Below, in pieces: positions 1 to 10,951 of a DNA stretch of 64,000 bases. The stretch comes from Trichomonas vaginalis G3 (taxonomy: Eukaryota; Parabasalia; Trichomonadida; Trichomonadidae). Position numbers and translations under genes: made by a program. Under the pieces are notes generated by a model that worked only from the letters and a program-made list of their open reading frames with translations, ran no database searches and had not been told where the DNA came from. Numbering within the stretch: position 1 is the first letter of the stretch; each line of letters opens with the position of its first letter. The DNA lies in contig NC_067206.1 of assembly GCF_026262505.1 (NCBI RefSeq), forward strand, positions 18,931,319 to 18,995,318, in the 5' to 3' direction.

Positions 1-426
1 GAAGACACCTTCTGGTTCTGTAGGAGTGTAAGTTTTTGGTTGAATTTGAGCTTCAATTTGTGTCTGATTGGAGTCTGATTGGACTGAAACAACTTGAGCT
101 TCTGTAGTTTGTTCGACTTCGGCAGTTTCTTTTGGTTGAATTTGAGCTTCAATTTGTGTCTGATTGGAGTCTGATTGGACTGAAACAACTTGAGCTTCTG
201 TAGTTTGTTCGACTTCGGCAGTTTCTTTTGGTTGAATTTGAGCTTCAATTTGTGTCTGATTGGAGTCTGATTGGACTGAAACCTGTGTAACCTCTTTGGA
301 CATACTAGTAAAGTATGAAGATATAAGTGTTTGACCTTTAAAGAGCTTTTGTAAAGAATTGTCAGTCATGCTACTACTGTGGTCTTCCATTAGATAAAAA
401 TGAACTGTTTTTTTCGGACTACTCAT
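1..426 (-). CDS. unrecognised repeat-rich protein, partial (3' end outside window)
   Basis: An open frame of 142 codons runs from ATG at 426 down to the window edge with no stop. After about 45 non-repetitive residues (start MSSPKKTVHF, Ser-rich) it enters perfect 32-residue repeats containing SVQSDSNQTQIEAQIQPKET and a second half AEVEQTTEAQVV, rich in Gln, Glu, Thr and Val and free of Cys. The repeats look like an extended, low-complexity surface or linker segment; no domain is recognised. It lies outside element A, because homology to copy C starts only at 769, so it is probably a host gene or part of an unrelated element. Its upstream region carries the AACGG cluster. Confidence 0.6.
   Translation of the reverse strand, partial: MSSPKKTVHFYLMEDHSSSMTDNSLQKLFKGQTLISSYFTSMSKEVTQVSVQSDSNQTQIEAQIQPKETAEVEQTTEAQVVSVQSDSNQTQIEAQIQPKETAEVEQTTEAQVVSVQSDSNQTQIEAQIQPKTYTPTEPEGVF
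35..285 (-). repeat. 96-bp in-frame tandem repeat
   Basis: Marker words such as tttggttgaatttg recur at 35, 131 and 227, exactly 96 bp apart, and the units look identical. 96 bp is 32 codons, so the array keeps the frame and length variants would stay readable. Confidence 0.9.
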
Positions 427-442
427 AGAAAAGTTTAAAATA

Positions 443-619
443 AACCGTTTTCGTCAACGGTAACCCCCTCTATTTTTTTATTTTATTGAAAAGTCTCCGT
501 TGGCAAACCGTTCCATCTCAAATATTGAATGAACTATAAACGTTTTTTGTTTTCTATACATACTTTTTTGTCCAACGGTAAAACTTTTTACACAACGGTT
601 TTGAGAGTCGTCTCCGTTG
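443..619. promoter_or_regulatory. cluster of seven Myb-type AACGG sites
   Basis: AACCGTT at 443 and 506, CAACGGT at 455, 573 and 593, and CCGTTG at 498 and 614 give seven YAACGG-type sites, on both strands, within 177 bp. AACGG is the core recognised by many R2R3 Myb proteins, and trichomonads have a large Myb family with promoter roles. The cluster lies directly upstream of the minus-strand gene starting at 426. Function is inferred from density and position. Confidence 0.5.
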
Positions 620-861
620 ACTTTTTTGTAGAGCACTCAAAATAGTATAACTTTGTCCGAACAAGTAAGGGTCTATCGTCGCTACAGGAAAAGTTACAGG
701 CGTTCCAAGGAAGTATACTTTGAGAAGACTTTCCCCCTTATAGAATGAGATAGGACGGTTATTTTACAAAACTGACAACACTTTGACCGAGTAGTTTTTT
801 GTGCTGAACAAAAAGTGTCATATAAACATCTGTCAAAAACCGCTTTTTAACTTCACTTAAA
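620..861. other. junction and leader of element A
   Basis: From 620 to about 768 I see no gene and no terminal repeat. From 769 to 861 the sequence matches 42,586-42,678, the leader of the first gene of copy C, almost base for base. The sudden start of homology marks the broken left boundary of A. Confidence 0.6.
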
Positions 862-3800
862 ATGCCACGTAAGCTACGTAAGAATATACGTAAGAGGAAG
901 AGAGCATTGAAACATCCAATAGTAAAACTGACACCACAACAACAGTTGCAACAACAAATGATGAATGACCCCACTATGTTGCAACAAATGTCAAGCAATC
1001 CTATGCTTTTAAACCGAGTTGTTGGTGCACAGAGTGGAGGTTTAAGAGCGGCACTTTTAGCGAAAATGGCAGGCTATGGTGGAGCTGCAGACGGAACAGC
1101 ATATAACCCTCAAAGTCAAATGAATTTGAGTTCACTCAAAAATCAAATAACAGATGTCAAAAAGTCAAACATAGACATACAGAAACAAATAAGTGAAAAC
1201 GAAAAGAAACTAGAATATGACAGACACACAAAGAAACTCAATGAGTTAAACGTTGAGAAAAAGAAGAAAGAAGAACAACTGAAAGAACTAAGTACAGAGG
1301 AATATGCGAAAAAAGTGTCAGAAAAAGCAGCAGAAGTAGCAAAAATGGAACAAGATGTTGTAAATTTGAAAAACCATACTACTCGATATAAAGTACTGAA
1401 AGATGAAGAGATAAAACAAAAAGCCCTGAAGACATATATGGATAGCGATGAGTATAAAAAAGAAGTTGAAGCAACTGTAAAGGCAGAAAAACTTTTACAG
1501 TTGCAAAACCAAACCGTACAGTATGAAAACTTAGCACAAGAAAGTAAAAATAACGACGCAGCCATGCAAAAGGCAATGAAAAGCGCAGAATATATAAAAG
1601 CTAACAATGACTGGTTAGATGCCCAAGCCAATGCTAAAGCAGCCCAACTCATAGGGTCAATAAGGACAAAAATACAAGCGGATGAAGATAGTTCAAATGA
1701 AGCTTTAACAAATGCTGACTTTAAGAACGCTTTCGAAGCTCTTCATAGTAAGGTGAAACAAGTGAACGACTTCTCATCTGGAAAGAAACTGAAGTCTGAA
1801 GGTTTCGACAAAGAGTTAAAAGAAGTAGCACAAAATATGACGAAAATAACAGATGCAGCAACGAGACAGGCAGTTCAAAGTGCCTATGACGCCGTTAGAG
1901 CAACTGTTGTGGAAAGTCAAGAAAAAGAGTTACAACAGACCAAAAACAGACCTAGTAAATGCTTTCTTAAGAACGAAAAGTCAGGTAGGACACTATGCTG
2001 CAGATGGAACATATGTGCCAGCTGGTGGAACTTATATACCAGCTGGTGGAACTTATATACTAGCTAGTGGAACCTATATACCACCAAACCCTCCAAGAGA
2101 AGCACCTGCACCAGGACTACCTAAAACATTTACATCGTCACACATGGACACAGACACAGGCATGCACCAAAACCAACACAACAACAACAGTTCAAAACAC
2201 TGCACAACAACAACAGTTCAAAACACTGCACCACAACCAACAGTTCAAAACACTGCACCACAACCAACAGTTCAAACACTGCACCACAACCACAAACAGA
2301 GCAAGGACATAAAAGAAGTAGAGAACAAGGAAACCAAGAATTCTTAAAAATGCTAAAGAAAAATATGGTTACCCAGATACTATTGACTTTAGTGACAGAT
2401 ATAAAGAAGCTATTAGAAAGTTCAAGGAAGAAAATACTGACCCGAACCTATTTAGCTTTATGGCTCAGCATAAAATCGGATATAATTTCAAACCTGGAAA
2501 ATACAAGCTCGCTAAGGGATATGATTTAATAGCATATCGTCCAAATGACATGACTGAATTTACTCCGAGATATTTTATGTCAGAGATAAATGATGATTCA
2601 ACTATCTTCATGAAACGCGTAAAAAATAGAGACGGAACGAAAGAAGAAAGGCTTATGAATGCAGATGACTTAAATAGGGAACTTGTTAAAAACGGTCTCG
2701 GAATATATGAAATGCCAGCAGATGAGGTACAAGAAACTCCACAGGAAGAAGTTCAGATACAACCAGACATGGAAGAAATAGTTCAGCAACAACAGCTAGA
2801 AGAGCCTGAAGGAAACGAACAAGTCCGCTCCTTTGGAAACTAACCTCACAGAACTAGATGAAGATTTGGAACAGCCGAAAAACTTGACCCTCAACAAGAG
2901 TATGCGGAGAATATGGAATATTTCCAAGAGTCTAAAAAAAATTCGGCTGACATAGTAGAAGAATATCGAAAAATGTTTGCCGACATACAAAAGACTCCAG
3001 CACCAGATGAAAATATTCAGCATAGAATGGAAGCACTGAAAGAAAATGTACACAAATACAACAACCCTTTTTACTTACGAGCATTTAACGTTCAATCTTC
3101 GGATGAACTCGGTGAAAATAAAAGGTTAAATTTCAAGAAAACATTAGAAATGAAACATTGTTTAAAGTTCATTCAGAACCTAGCCAAGATGGAAACAAAC
3201 CTACTTTTGTTTCTGCAGACGATGGAACTACAATGAGATGGGGTCATAAAGCTAATCCAGATAGGTGGTTCATAAACTTACAACCTCAATTCCAAGAAGT
3301 TGTAGACGCAATGGAAGTGAATGGTGAACCAGATATAGCTGGTATTTTCAGCGCGGCTTTAATGCCATTGAAAGATATGAAAGATGCAGATATTTTGAAC
3401 CAGTATGAAATGAACATGGCTGATGGAATATAACACCTGACGTTCTAGAACATTTATCTCAAAGAACTACACAGAACCATAGAGATGGTATATTTTGGTG
3501 AAGAGTTTAGAAAGAAAGTTAGGGAGAGCGAAGGAAGAGAACCTATTGTACATGACCTTGCAAACGAAAGTTTGCAAAATGTCATAAAAAACTTACTTTG
3601 CAGACAATGAACTGAGAAGGGATGAATATTTAAGAAAACTCAAATGGACAGTACCAAATGAAATGTTAGTATTGAAAAACATGTTCCTTGACAAAATAAA
3701 ACCAACTACAGAAATAAACGACGCAAGACTGAAAGATTGGGTAAAAGCTTTCCCATTCACAAAAGATATAGTTGGTAACATGGAAAGAAAACCAGAATGG

Positions 3801-4133
3801 CTTACAAAAACATATATTTGGAAACGAGCTTATTCCATATGGACAGGCACTGTTTGAAGAGCTTGAACCAGAAACTCAGGACAGAGAGTCATGCAAACAA
3901 TACGCGACGACTCAAATACAAACTATGACAAACTCTTTCTAGATATAGGTTACCTGAGATGGGCGACCAGAGCCAAAGGCAAAAAGGACATGGGAAATTT
4001 GCAACATACTAGATGAACATAATGCAAAGATGCAACAACTTCAAGCAGAGGGCAATGAAGGAAAAAGAAGAGTTAAAAACTCAGTCAGGAAGAAAGTAAG
4101 CTTGGTCCACGTGGGTTCTATTATGACATATAA
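862..4133 (+). pseudogene. large coiled-coil, Gln/Pro-rich structural-type gene of element A (broken)
   Basis: First gene of the element. It has a very basic N-terminus (MPRKLRKNIRKRKR), a Gln/Met-rich stretch, a long Lys/Glu-rich predicted coiled coil, a short GTYIPAG repeat (three units here, one in copy C), a Gln/Pro/His-rich linker and a long acidic C-terminal half. No enzyme motif is visible. Its place directly before the probable capsid gene and its size suggest an internal virion or scaffold protein; this is inference. The region is broken, roughly eight or more breaks. Confidence 0.6.
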
Positions 4134-4165
4134 ATCCAACTATTCTATATTTTTACTCATATGAA

Positions 4166-5767
4166 ATGTACGCCGCTCAGAATATAACGCCAACAGTTTT
4201 GATGCTATGAATGGAAATGTTTCGAATGGTATAACGAATGCGACAATGCCATTAGAAGGTCAGAAATAGTTCCTGGAACTTACGAATATACAACTGCTGT
4301 TTCTTATGGAAACGTAGGTGAGTTTGGAGAAGGTTCTTCAACAACAGTAGATATTGCTTGCGACAGGTTTCATATTATTTCTATTGACAACTCATTCTTA
4401 TACGTGGAACAAGACATTGAAATAAAACCTTCTGCCAAGTTGTCTGACAAGAAAGGTTGCAATGGAATTTTCTATGTCGGATACCAATATGCTCCAGAAG
4501 TTTTCATGGGATATAAGATATATTCTAACTCTGACTTAGTTCAAACAGTAACATGGGCAAACTATGAATGGTTCGCTTTGAGAAACTCAGTACAACCACA
4601 AGCTAGAGAACAAACAGACCAGTATGCAACTATTGAGAAAATAAGAAGACTTGACCCTAACGTTCCAGGAGTTTATGTTAACCTTTCTGGACAAACTGCA
4701 GCAGCAGTAACCAAAGTAAAACTGAAACTTAGAGTTCCTTTGTCATCTTTCCTCATCTTCAGGTTTTAAGATACTTGCCAAACTGGGCAGGAAAAATTTC
4801 TATCGAACTTACTCCAAGCAAAAATAACTTAGTCATTGCACCAACACAAGACCCATTCACTCTTACAGAAGTAGTGGAACAAATAAAATGTCATTCGCCG
4901 ACTTTTGCAAAAACAAAGTTGACTTAGACTTTGGTTTCTCAAACCTCAACACTGAAGTAAACTATTATTTCAATGCTGCTGGAGATGCTTGGGACCCAGT
5001 TAAGTTTACATGCGAAAAGTTTGAATGCAAGAGAATAGAAGCAGACTTGCAGTCTATATGTTGGACCCAGATATTTCAAATGCTTTAGCTGCCAAATATA
5101 TTGCAGTTCCACTTATGTTCCCTATACACCAAATATCTGTCAAAGACTTTGCAGGTGAAGTTGGAAACCAAAGTGCTGACCCAGGTGCAAGAACAGATAT
5201 TGCTTTAACAACTGCAATGAAACATGCAGATACTATGTTTGTACTGTTCAGACGAACTATAAATGACTATTCTTGTTTCTACAACCCTGGTATTAAATAT
5301 CATATAAACATAGATGGCAAATATATCCAAGAGAAGAATATTCTACAGTTGAGGATATGAGGTCATACAACTTGACATTAGATGCTATGAACTTTAACAA
5401 CAACTTCACAACAACCATTAACCCTGAAATGCAAAGTTCTATTATGCCATATGTGAAAGTATGGACTCATACAGGAGGTCAAAAAACTCAATATACAAAT
5501 GGAGACCGTTCAAACTTTTGGCTTGGCATTCCATTTGCTGACTCAGAAGACTTTATGGGTGGTATTTCAACTGTTGGTACAGTTCAAATACAATATACTG
5601 GTGACAGAGACGGTCCAGATGAATTGAAAGCAAAGAAGTTTACAAAACCAATAGCACTTTTCACGGAAGATGCTCTTTTGAAGATTCGTTCGATGAAACC
5701 TGCTGGGGCTCCTCAGATTGGCATAACGACAGCTTCCATCGAGCAGATTTTGGCAGCAGGTCAGTAA
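4166..5767 (+). pseudogene. probable major capsid protein gene of element A (broken)
   Basis: The region encodes segments typical of a double jelly-roll capsid protein: strand-rich sequence, a VPLSSFLIFRF segment followed by RYLPNWAGKISIEL near the middle, and a second strand-rich half. Its expected length of about 530 residues and its place between the structural gene and the helicase fit Polinton major capsid proteins. The start follows a TCAT initiator-like sequence within ten bases of ATG. The fold is inferred from pattern only. Broken, about four or five breaks. Confidence 0.55.
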
Positions 5768-6079
5768 GTTGTTCTTGAACTGACTTCTCTCCGTCAAATA
5801 TTGACAGTACGCCAGTTTTGACATAAATTGTATTATAAACTTACCTTTAGAAATATCGTAAGTTTTGTTGTTATATTTTTGTCAACGTTCAAGAACTTTC
5901 ACCATTTCAGTTATACCAACTTTCTTTGCTTTATGAAAATATTTTGGTTCAGCAAAGACTGCTATTCTATAACATTTTCCATTGTTTGTGTAAAGAACTA
6001 TTCTGTCAATGTATTTGTATTGTTTGTGTGTGTAAACTTTGTTCTGCTTCAATTCGAAGAGATACTCGAATACGTCCAT
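5768..6079 (-). pseudogene. small unknown minus-strand gene of element A (broken)
   Basis: A minus-strand gene starting MDVFEYLFELKQNK sits between the converging capsid gene and the diverging gene at 6098. The equivalent in copy C is open for 139 codons. It is rich in Lys, Tyr and Phe, with no recognised domain. The position of its C-terminal end is unsure, because the frame can run into sequence antisense to the capsid gene. Broken. Confidence 0.4.
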
Positions 6080-6097
6080 CTTTTTATTCTAAGTAAA

Positions 6098-6676
6098 ATG
6101 TCATTTCCGAAAAATAGAAGCGTAAGTGTTTCAAAAGGTTTAATGGCGGTGGCAGATGTGAAGTTAAATTCACCAACTCAAACAACAGTCAAAGTGTTGT
6201 TGTCAATGTCAAAGAAAGAGATGTTGAAGTGGGGAAACCATACGAAGACGAAGATGGTATAACAATAGTTCCTGTAAAAGAACAACCAACATACCTGAAG
6301 TTAGCAGAGACTTAAGTTCTGTTGCAGATATTCGAAACGACTACCAACAACTTAAAGACAAACTTAAAACTCAGGAGAAGATTTGTCAAGCTTTGGTATA
6401 ATGTTAAACTTGGTCGAACACAACCCTGTAAAAGTGAACTCATATGTCATTGCACCTCATGAAGTTTTGAAAGAACTATTGAAACTTTTGACAGAGGCAG
6501 ACGATATAAACATCAAAGAAATAGAACCCGACATTAGTTGCTGTGGTGTTTCATATAATGTCATTGACAAGATATACGTTATGAAAGGAGGTGAAACGTT
6601 GAACTTAAAATATAGTTTCCCAGACGTCATAAAAATATTTGACGACCACAACATTTCATTAAAATTTACTTGCTAA
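6098..6676 (+). pseudogene. unknown gene of element A (broken)
   Basis: It starts MSFPKNRSVSVSKG, about 20 bp from the divergent small gene. The first half is rich in Val, Ser and acidic residues; the second half looks like a compact alpha/beta domain with an ELLKLLTEADDI helix and a CCGVSYNVIDKIYV strand region. No family recognised. Its place in the capsid block suggests a virion role, by inference only. Broken, a few breaks. Confidence 0.45.
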
Positions 6677-6680
6677 GTAA

Positions 6681-7473
6681 ATGGCAGAAGACATAGTGGT
6701 TTATACTATTACGACTAAAAACCCTGAGTCATATAATTCTATAACAACAAACTTACAAAGTCCTCAAGGACGATATTGTAAACTGACCTTAAACACGATG
6801 ACGACTAAAGCCTGTTTTGCTCTTTTGACACCAGAAGACTTTGTTGTTGTGAATGGTAAAAAATACTTCTTTGAAGATACTTACTCAGATATACCACCAA
6901 CAGGTTTTGTTGACTTATTTAATACTTTAAGGACGGATGTAACATGTGCTGCAACTAGAGCAGGTTTCATTATGTTTGGATGTCCGACTGAGTTTAGTAT
7001 AAACGATATGAGCTATAATACAAAACTTATATCTGGTTTTTACTACCAACAGTTTCCTATAACAGGAAAAGGTGTCATACAAGGTTTGTCTGTTCCATTG
7101 ACTTTAAGTACACCTATTTTATATATGTTTCAAACTTAGGTTCAAAGTGCTATTCGAATGTCGACAGAAACTACTATGACCAAAAGATACTCATGCGTAT
7201 AAACAACACTTTCTCTGCTGGTTTGCCTATTGTTCATTCGAATGCAGAGTTTTCAGCTTTAGTAAACTCAAACACTTTAGCAAACATAAACTTAACCTTA
7301 GTTGACGCAAACTTTGTTCCTGTAAAACTTTTATGTCCTATGTATTTGTCAATGACGGCAGAAAGTTTCGAATTGGAAGATGCAACTGGTGAAAGTATTG
7401 TATACAAGAACAACTTCAACAACAATAGCTCAAGAACAACAAATGCAACAAATGGAAAACAAGTCAAGAATAA
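6681..7473 (+). pseudogene. candidate minor capsid (penton-like) gene of element A (broken)
   Basis: It starts MAEDIVVYTITTKNPES. The region is strand-rich with few charged clusters for most of its length, then ends in a Gln/Met-rich tail. A length of about 265 residues and a position between the capsid block and the helicase would suit the single jelly-roll minor capsid protein of Polintons. No diagnostic motif was found, so this is a candidate only. Broken, a few breaks. Confidence 0.4.
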
Positions 7474-7489
7474 AAAAAATATTTTTTTT
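7473..7489 (+). promoter_or_regulatory. A7TAT7 box upstream of helicase gene (A)
   Basis: A run of A, then TAT, then a run of T forms a near-perfect palindrome about 12 bp before the helicase ATG at 7501. The same box precedes many other element genes in this window. Confidence 0.5.
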
Positions 7490-7500
7490 ATTTTTATAAA

Positions 7501-8728
7501 ATGTACAGAATAGATGTTTCAGATTTTTATGACTTCCAAGCATTCAGAAATATGTGTCCATTTAGAGACTATAACAAAGCAGTCGAGAATTTGAAACGTT
7601 TAGTCATTTATGTTGACTCTGCCCAGAATGTTATGTTATGAAAGAATGGGATGTTGTCTTTAACAAACCAAGAGCAACAATAGTGTCTGAACAAGAATGT
7701 AGACAGAAACTTAAGAAAATAAAAGTCGTACAAGTTGGATGAAGATGTTAGATGCTTGGGATATCTTATTGTCAAAGTTAGAAGATTTTTCAGTTCGTGG
7801 TATAAAGTTTATACACCTTCTCCAAACTTCTATTCTATCTTCACTGGATATAAATACGAACAAGTAGAATGGAAAGAAATATTATAGAAGCTTGGTTAGA
7901 CCATGTCAAAGAAATTATATGCAATGGAAACGAAAGAGTCTATGAGTATATCTTATGTTGGTTTGCAAACATCTTACAACATCCAAGTGCTAAAATGAAA
8001 CTGCTCTCATTATAATTGGAAAACAAGGAACTGGTAAGAACACTTTCTTTACAGATATTTTGTGCAAACTGTTAGAGGGCTATTCGAACCGAATATGACA
8101 AACTTAGAAAACATCTGCGGTAAATTTAACTCTTCAATAGAGAATATGAAACTTATAGTATTGTAAGAACTTCAAAGTATAGATACAACAAAAGTTTTTG
8201 AACTCAGATGCTTTGAAGAGTCTTATAACAGACAAAGTTGGAGTTGTTGAAAGAAAATATAAAGACCAAAGAGTTTGTGAAAATGTTGCAAACTTTCATT
8301 ATGGTTTCAAACAATGCGTTCCGATGAAGTTAGAAAGTTCTGACAGAAGATATGTAGTTGTCAGAACGTCAGATTCTCATATGCAAGATACAGAATATTT
8401 TGACGACTTAGCAGAAACTTTGACACTACTTTTACAACCACTTGTTCTCATATTTCATGACATTAGATATTTCAAGTTCAATCCAAGACAAATTCCACAT
8501 ACCGAAGAGAGACAAACATTGTTAGAAGCAAACAAGAGTGTATATGAACTGTTTATAGATGAGACTAACTTTGAGTGTTTAGATGAAAGGTCATTGTACG
8601 ATTCATATAAACAATATTGTCAAGAGTATGGTTATATGGCAGCGTCTAAACGAACATTCTTGGCAAATGTCAAAAGTCTTTTAGATGTTCAGAACGGCGT
8701 ATATACAAAGAAAAATTTTTCTGAGTAA
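7501..8728 (+). pseudogene. SF3 (D5-like) helicase gene of element A (broken)
   Basis: Superfamily 3 helicases unwind DNA at viral origins. The region shows a Walker A of the GKQGTGKNT type, a following LIVCNEL Walker B segment and, in copy C, an SF3 motif-C-like FIMVSNN. An N-terminal part of about 170 residues is unassigned, and a C-terminal helical domain follows. Such helicases occur in virophages and some Polinton relatives, here beside a family B polymerase gene. It starts just after an A7TAT7 box. Broken, several breaks. Confidence 0.7.
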
Positions 8729-8732
8729 ATTT

Positions 8733-8749
8733 TAAAAAAATATTTTTTT
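8733..8749 (+). promoter_or_regulatory. A7TAT7 box upstream of 8764 gene
   Basis: The palindromic A/T box lies between the helicase end and the next ATG, about 15 bp from the start at 8764. Confidence 0.45.
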
Positions 8750-8763
8750 ATCCGATAGAAAAG

Positions 8764-9180
8764 ATGAGAATATATTCAGTCTCAAGTACATGACAGAAGT
8801 CAAAGAAGAACTAGACCCATTCGCTTATTTGAATGTTTACTTCTACCATTTTGAAAAGTCTACATTTGACAAAGTTTGGAACATCGAACCAGTTAAGTTT
8901 GCTATTGTGACTAAAAATGGTGCGAAATTTGAAGACTTAGACATAGAAGGTTTGTTAGCAGTCAAAGAAAATTTTGACAGAAGTTTTCAAACCTTAAAGA
9001 AGGCAAAGCATACAAACTTGTTATACCTTATGAACCAAAGAAAGCAGACGACTATGAATATTATGAGTCTAAGATAGTTGAAGTTCAAGGTAAATTGGGT
9101 AAAAGATTTTAGAGTCTAAGCCAGTGTTTGCTCCTAAAGAGGAAGAGAACTTTTGACATTGACCCAGAAATGTTTAAAAA
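8764..9180 (+). pseudogene. unknown small gene downstream of helicase, element A (broken)
   Basis: The start lies shortly after an A7TAT7 box. The recognisable part reads VKEELDPFAYLNVYFYHF and continues as a mixed alpha/beta, Lys/Glu-rich protein of about 130 residues. The gene sits between helicase and ATPase in all three copies, which suggests a replication or packaging role, by context only. Broken, about two or three breaks. Confidence 0.45.
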
Positions 9181-9193
9181 TAAAATTTTATTT

Positions 9194-9641
9194 TTACATG
9201 TCAAATTTCTTTTTCTCTGGAACTGGTTGGCTTTTCTCTCTTCTTCTACTTTCTTTCTTTCTTCTCTCTTCTTCTTCTTCTTCTGGTGGAGTTATGTCAA
9301 ATTCTCAGAACCATATTTATGTAAAAGTTCTTTGTCCTTTAATAGCTCTTTCTATTCTGTTTTCTATTTCATCTTCAAGAACAGCGCATGTGTCTTCTTT
9401 GCATTCTAAGAACTTTTGTTGGACTTCATCTCTCCAGAGGCGTCATCTCTGTCAACAAGTCTGTCATTGACAAACTTAAAGACTTCTCTGCTAATGTTTT
9501 ATGGTTCTTGTCATATTCCCAGAAACAGAACTTTAGAACAAATTCACCTTTCTTGTTTACACTATGTAAGATTTTATGGTCGACAGATGTTTTGCTGTCA
9601 AAAAGTTTGTCTCGAATATAGATAGCGAAATCGCTAGACAT
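9194..9641 (-). pseudogene. unknown minus-strand gene with Glu/Lys tail, element A (broken)
   Basis: The minus-strand start MSSDFAIYIRDKLF lies next to the divergent ATPase gene. The N-terminal part resembles a small alpha/beta domain; the C-terminal end is a highly charged Glu/Lys run just before a tail ending in NFDM in copy C. No family recognised. Nearest possibility by neighbourhood is a packaging accessory. Broken, a few breaks. Confidence 0.45.
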
Positions 9642-9677
9642 TTTCAAAAAGATAAAAATTTTAATTTTTCTAAAAAT

Positions 9678-10550
9678 ATGTTAGAAAAAAAGTTTGCTGA
9701 CATTGACAAGAAATTTGAGAATGTTTTAAACAAGAACAAGAGGAAGTTGGAAAATGCTCAGATAAAACCCATACATGACAAGTTCCTATTTGCTCAGAAT
9801 GGTATAACAGGTCTAATCGCACCACCTGGGTCGGGTAAGACTTTCACTTATCTTAAAATGGCTGCACAACAACAAGAACTAGATGAGAAGAACCCATTCT
9901 ATGAGTTAGTAGTCATTTGTAGTACTTCGGGTCAATTTGACCAAACCGTAAATTCGTTCAAAGATATTATAAAAAAGTCTAAGTTAGTATGTATAAAAGA
10001 CTCTGAGTTGTTAGATTGGATAAAGAAGTACCAAAGAAGAGTTTTGAAGTATAATGCTATAAATGAGTATGTCAATTCTAAGTTTAAAGACCCAAATGAG
10101 GAAATGCAGAGAATATTAGAGAAGAAACACTTCAGAAACAAACAGAAAGAGATAGAATACATTTCGAAGAAATTGCAATCTTACGATTGGAAGACTTACC
10201 CTCACAGATGTCTTCTTATCTTAGATGATTTCGCCTCTCATCCTTTGTTAAAGAACAGAGAACAAGACATGTGTCGAATTCTTAAGAAGCTCAGACACTT
10301 TAACATCTCAGTTGTCATTTGTGTACAGACAGCAAAGAGTTTAAGTAAGGATGTAAAGAGAATACTTACTGATATCATACTTTTCCCTGGATTGTCCGAA
10401 GACGATTTCATGGAACTTATGAAAGAGTCCATGGCAGGTAAGTTTGACAGACATGAACTATGGGAGAAGTACAAAGTCATACAAGACCCTCATACTTCTT
10501 TCAGAATTCATATCTACGCAAACAAAGTTCAAATTGTAAAAAGTCAATAA
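9678..10550 (+). CDS. packaging ATPase of element A (looks whole)
   Basis: A 290-residue protein of the FtsK/HerA-like, A32-type genome-packaging ATPase family. A Walker A APPGSGKT lies near residue 48 and a Walker B LLILDDF near 170, followed by a VVICVQTAKS sensor segment near residue 215. A Lys/Glu-rich helical part separates the two nucleotide-binding motifs. I prefer ATG 9678 to the in-frame ATG at 9576, because the longer form would run antisense to the start of the divergent gene; the upstream sequence is AT-rich. In the family this enzyme pumps DNA into preformed capsids. It is one of the core Polinton markers. Confidence 0.8.
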   Translation: MLEKKFADIDKKFENVLNKNKRKLENAQIKPIHDKFLFAQNGITGLIAPPGSGKTFTYLKMAAQQQELDEKNPFYELVVICSTSGQFDQTVNSFKDIIKKSKLVCIKDSELLDWIKKYQRRVLKYNAINEYVNSKFKDPNEEMQRILEKKHFRNKQKEIEYISKKLQSYDWKTYPHRCLLILDDFASHPLLKNREQDMCRILKKLRHFNISVVICVQTAKSLSKDVKRILTDIILFPGLSEDDFMELMKESMAGKFDRHELWEKYKVIQDPHTSFRIHIYANKVQIVKSQ

Positions 10551-10951
10551 AAATAAATGGTTCATTTACTCTGCTTGTTTGAAGTTGTCAAAATACTCTG
10601 TTATTTTTCACGATTTTCATGAGTTTTAGGCGACTGGGGTTTCTTCCCTACTCGCTGTGCTTCACGATTTTCATACGGAATCTCTTCTCTCGGTTTTCCG
10701 AGGGAAGCAATCTTATGCCATTTTACTCAGAAATTTGGTCATTTTTTTCAGCAAAAATATATTTTAGGGTAGAAGGTTAGATCTAACCTGTTTTCTAACC
10801 TCATTTCTACCCCATATGTCCTTACTGAAAAAAGTGTGTGTTCCATCTGTCATTTTACTCAGAATTTTGTTGCTGAATTCAGCAAAAATAATGTTTAGGG
10901 TAGAAGGTTAGATCTAACCTGTTTTCTAACCTCATTTCTACCCCAGTTATT
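10551..10951. repeat. intergenic repeats: hairpin cassettes and two palindromic units
   Basis: After the ATPase come a cacgattttcatgag cassette with a GCGACTGGGG hairpin, a second hairpin with CTCTCGG paired to CCGAGGG (10,690-10,712), and two palindromic units at 10,757-10,815 and 10,897-10,944, each built on AGGTTAGATCTAACCT with outer gggtaga/tctaccc arms. No gene is seen. Confidence 0.75.

Noticed and set aside
1143-1652. Long minus-strand open frame opposite the coiled-coil gene
   Set aside because: It mirrors the Lys/Glu codons of the plus-strand gene as Phe/Ser, the usual antisense shadow. The same shadow appears in copy C.
9128-9625. Several plus-strand frames rich in Phe, Ser and Leu
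   Set aside because: They lie antisense to the Glu/Lys-tailed minus-strand gene and change between copies.
10757-10944. ggttaga/taaccc-like words as telomeric repeats
   Set aside because: They form short palindromic units between genes, not a directional tandem array, and are scattered through the window.
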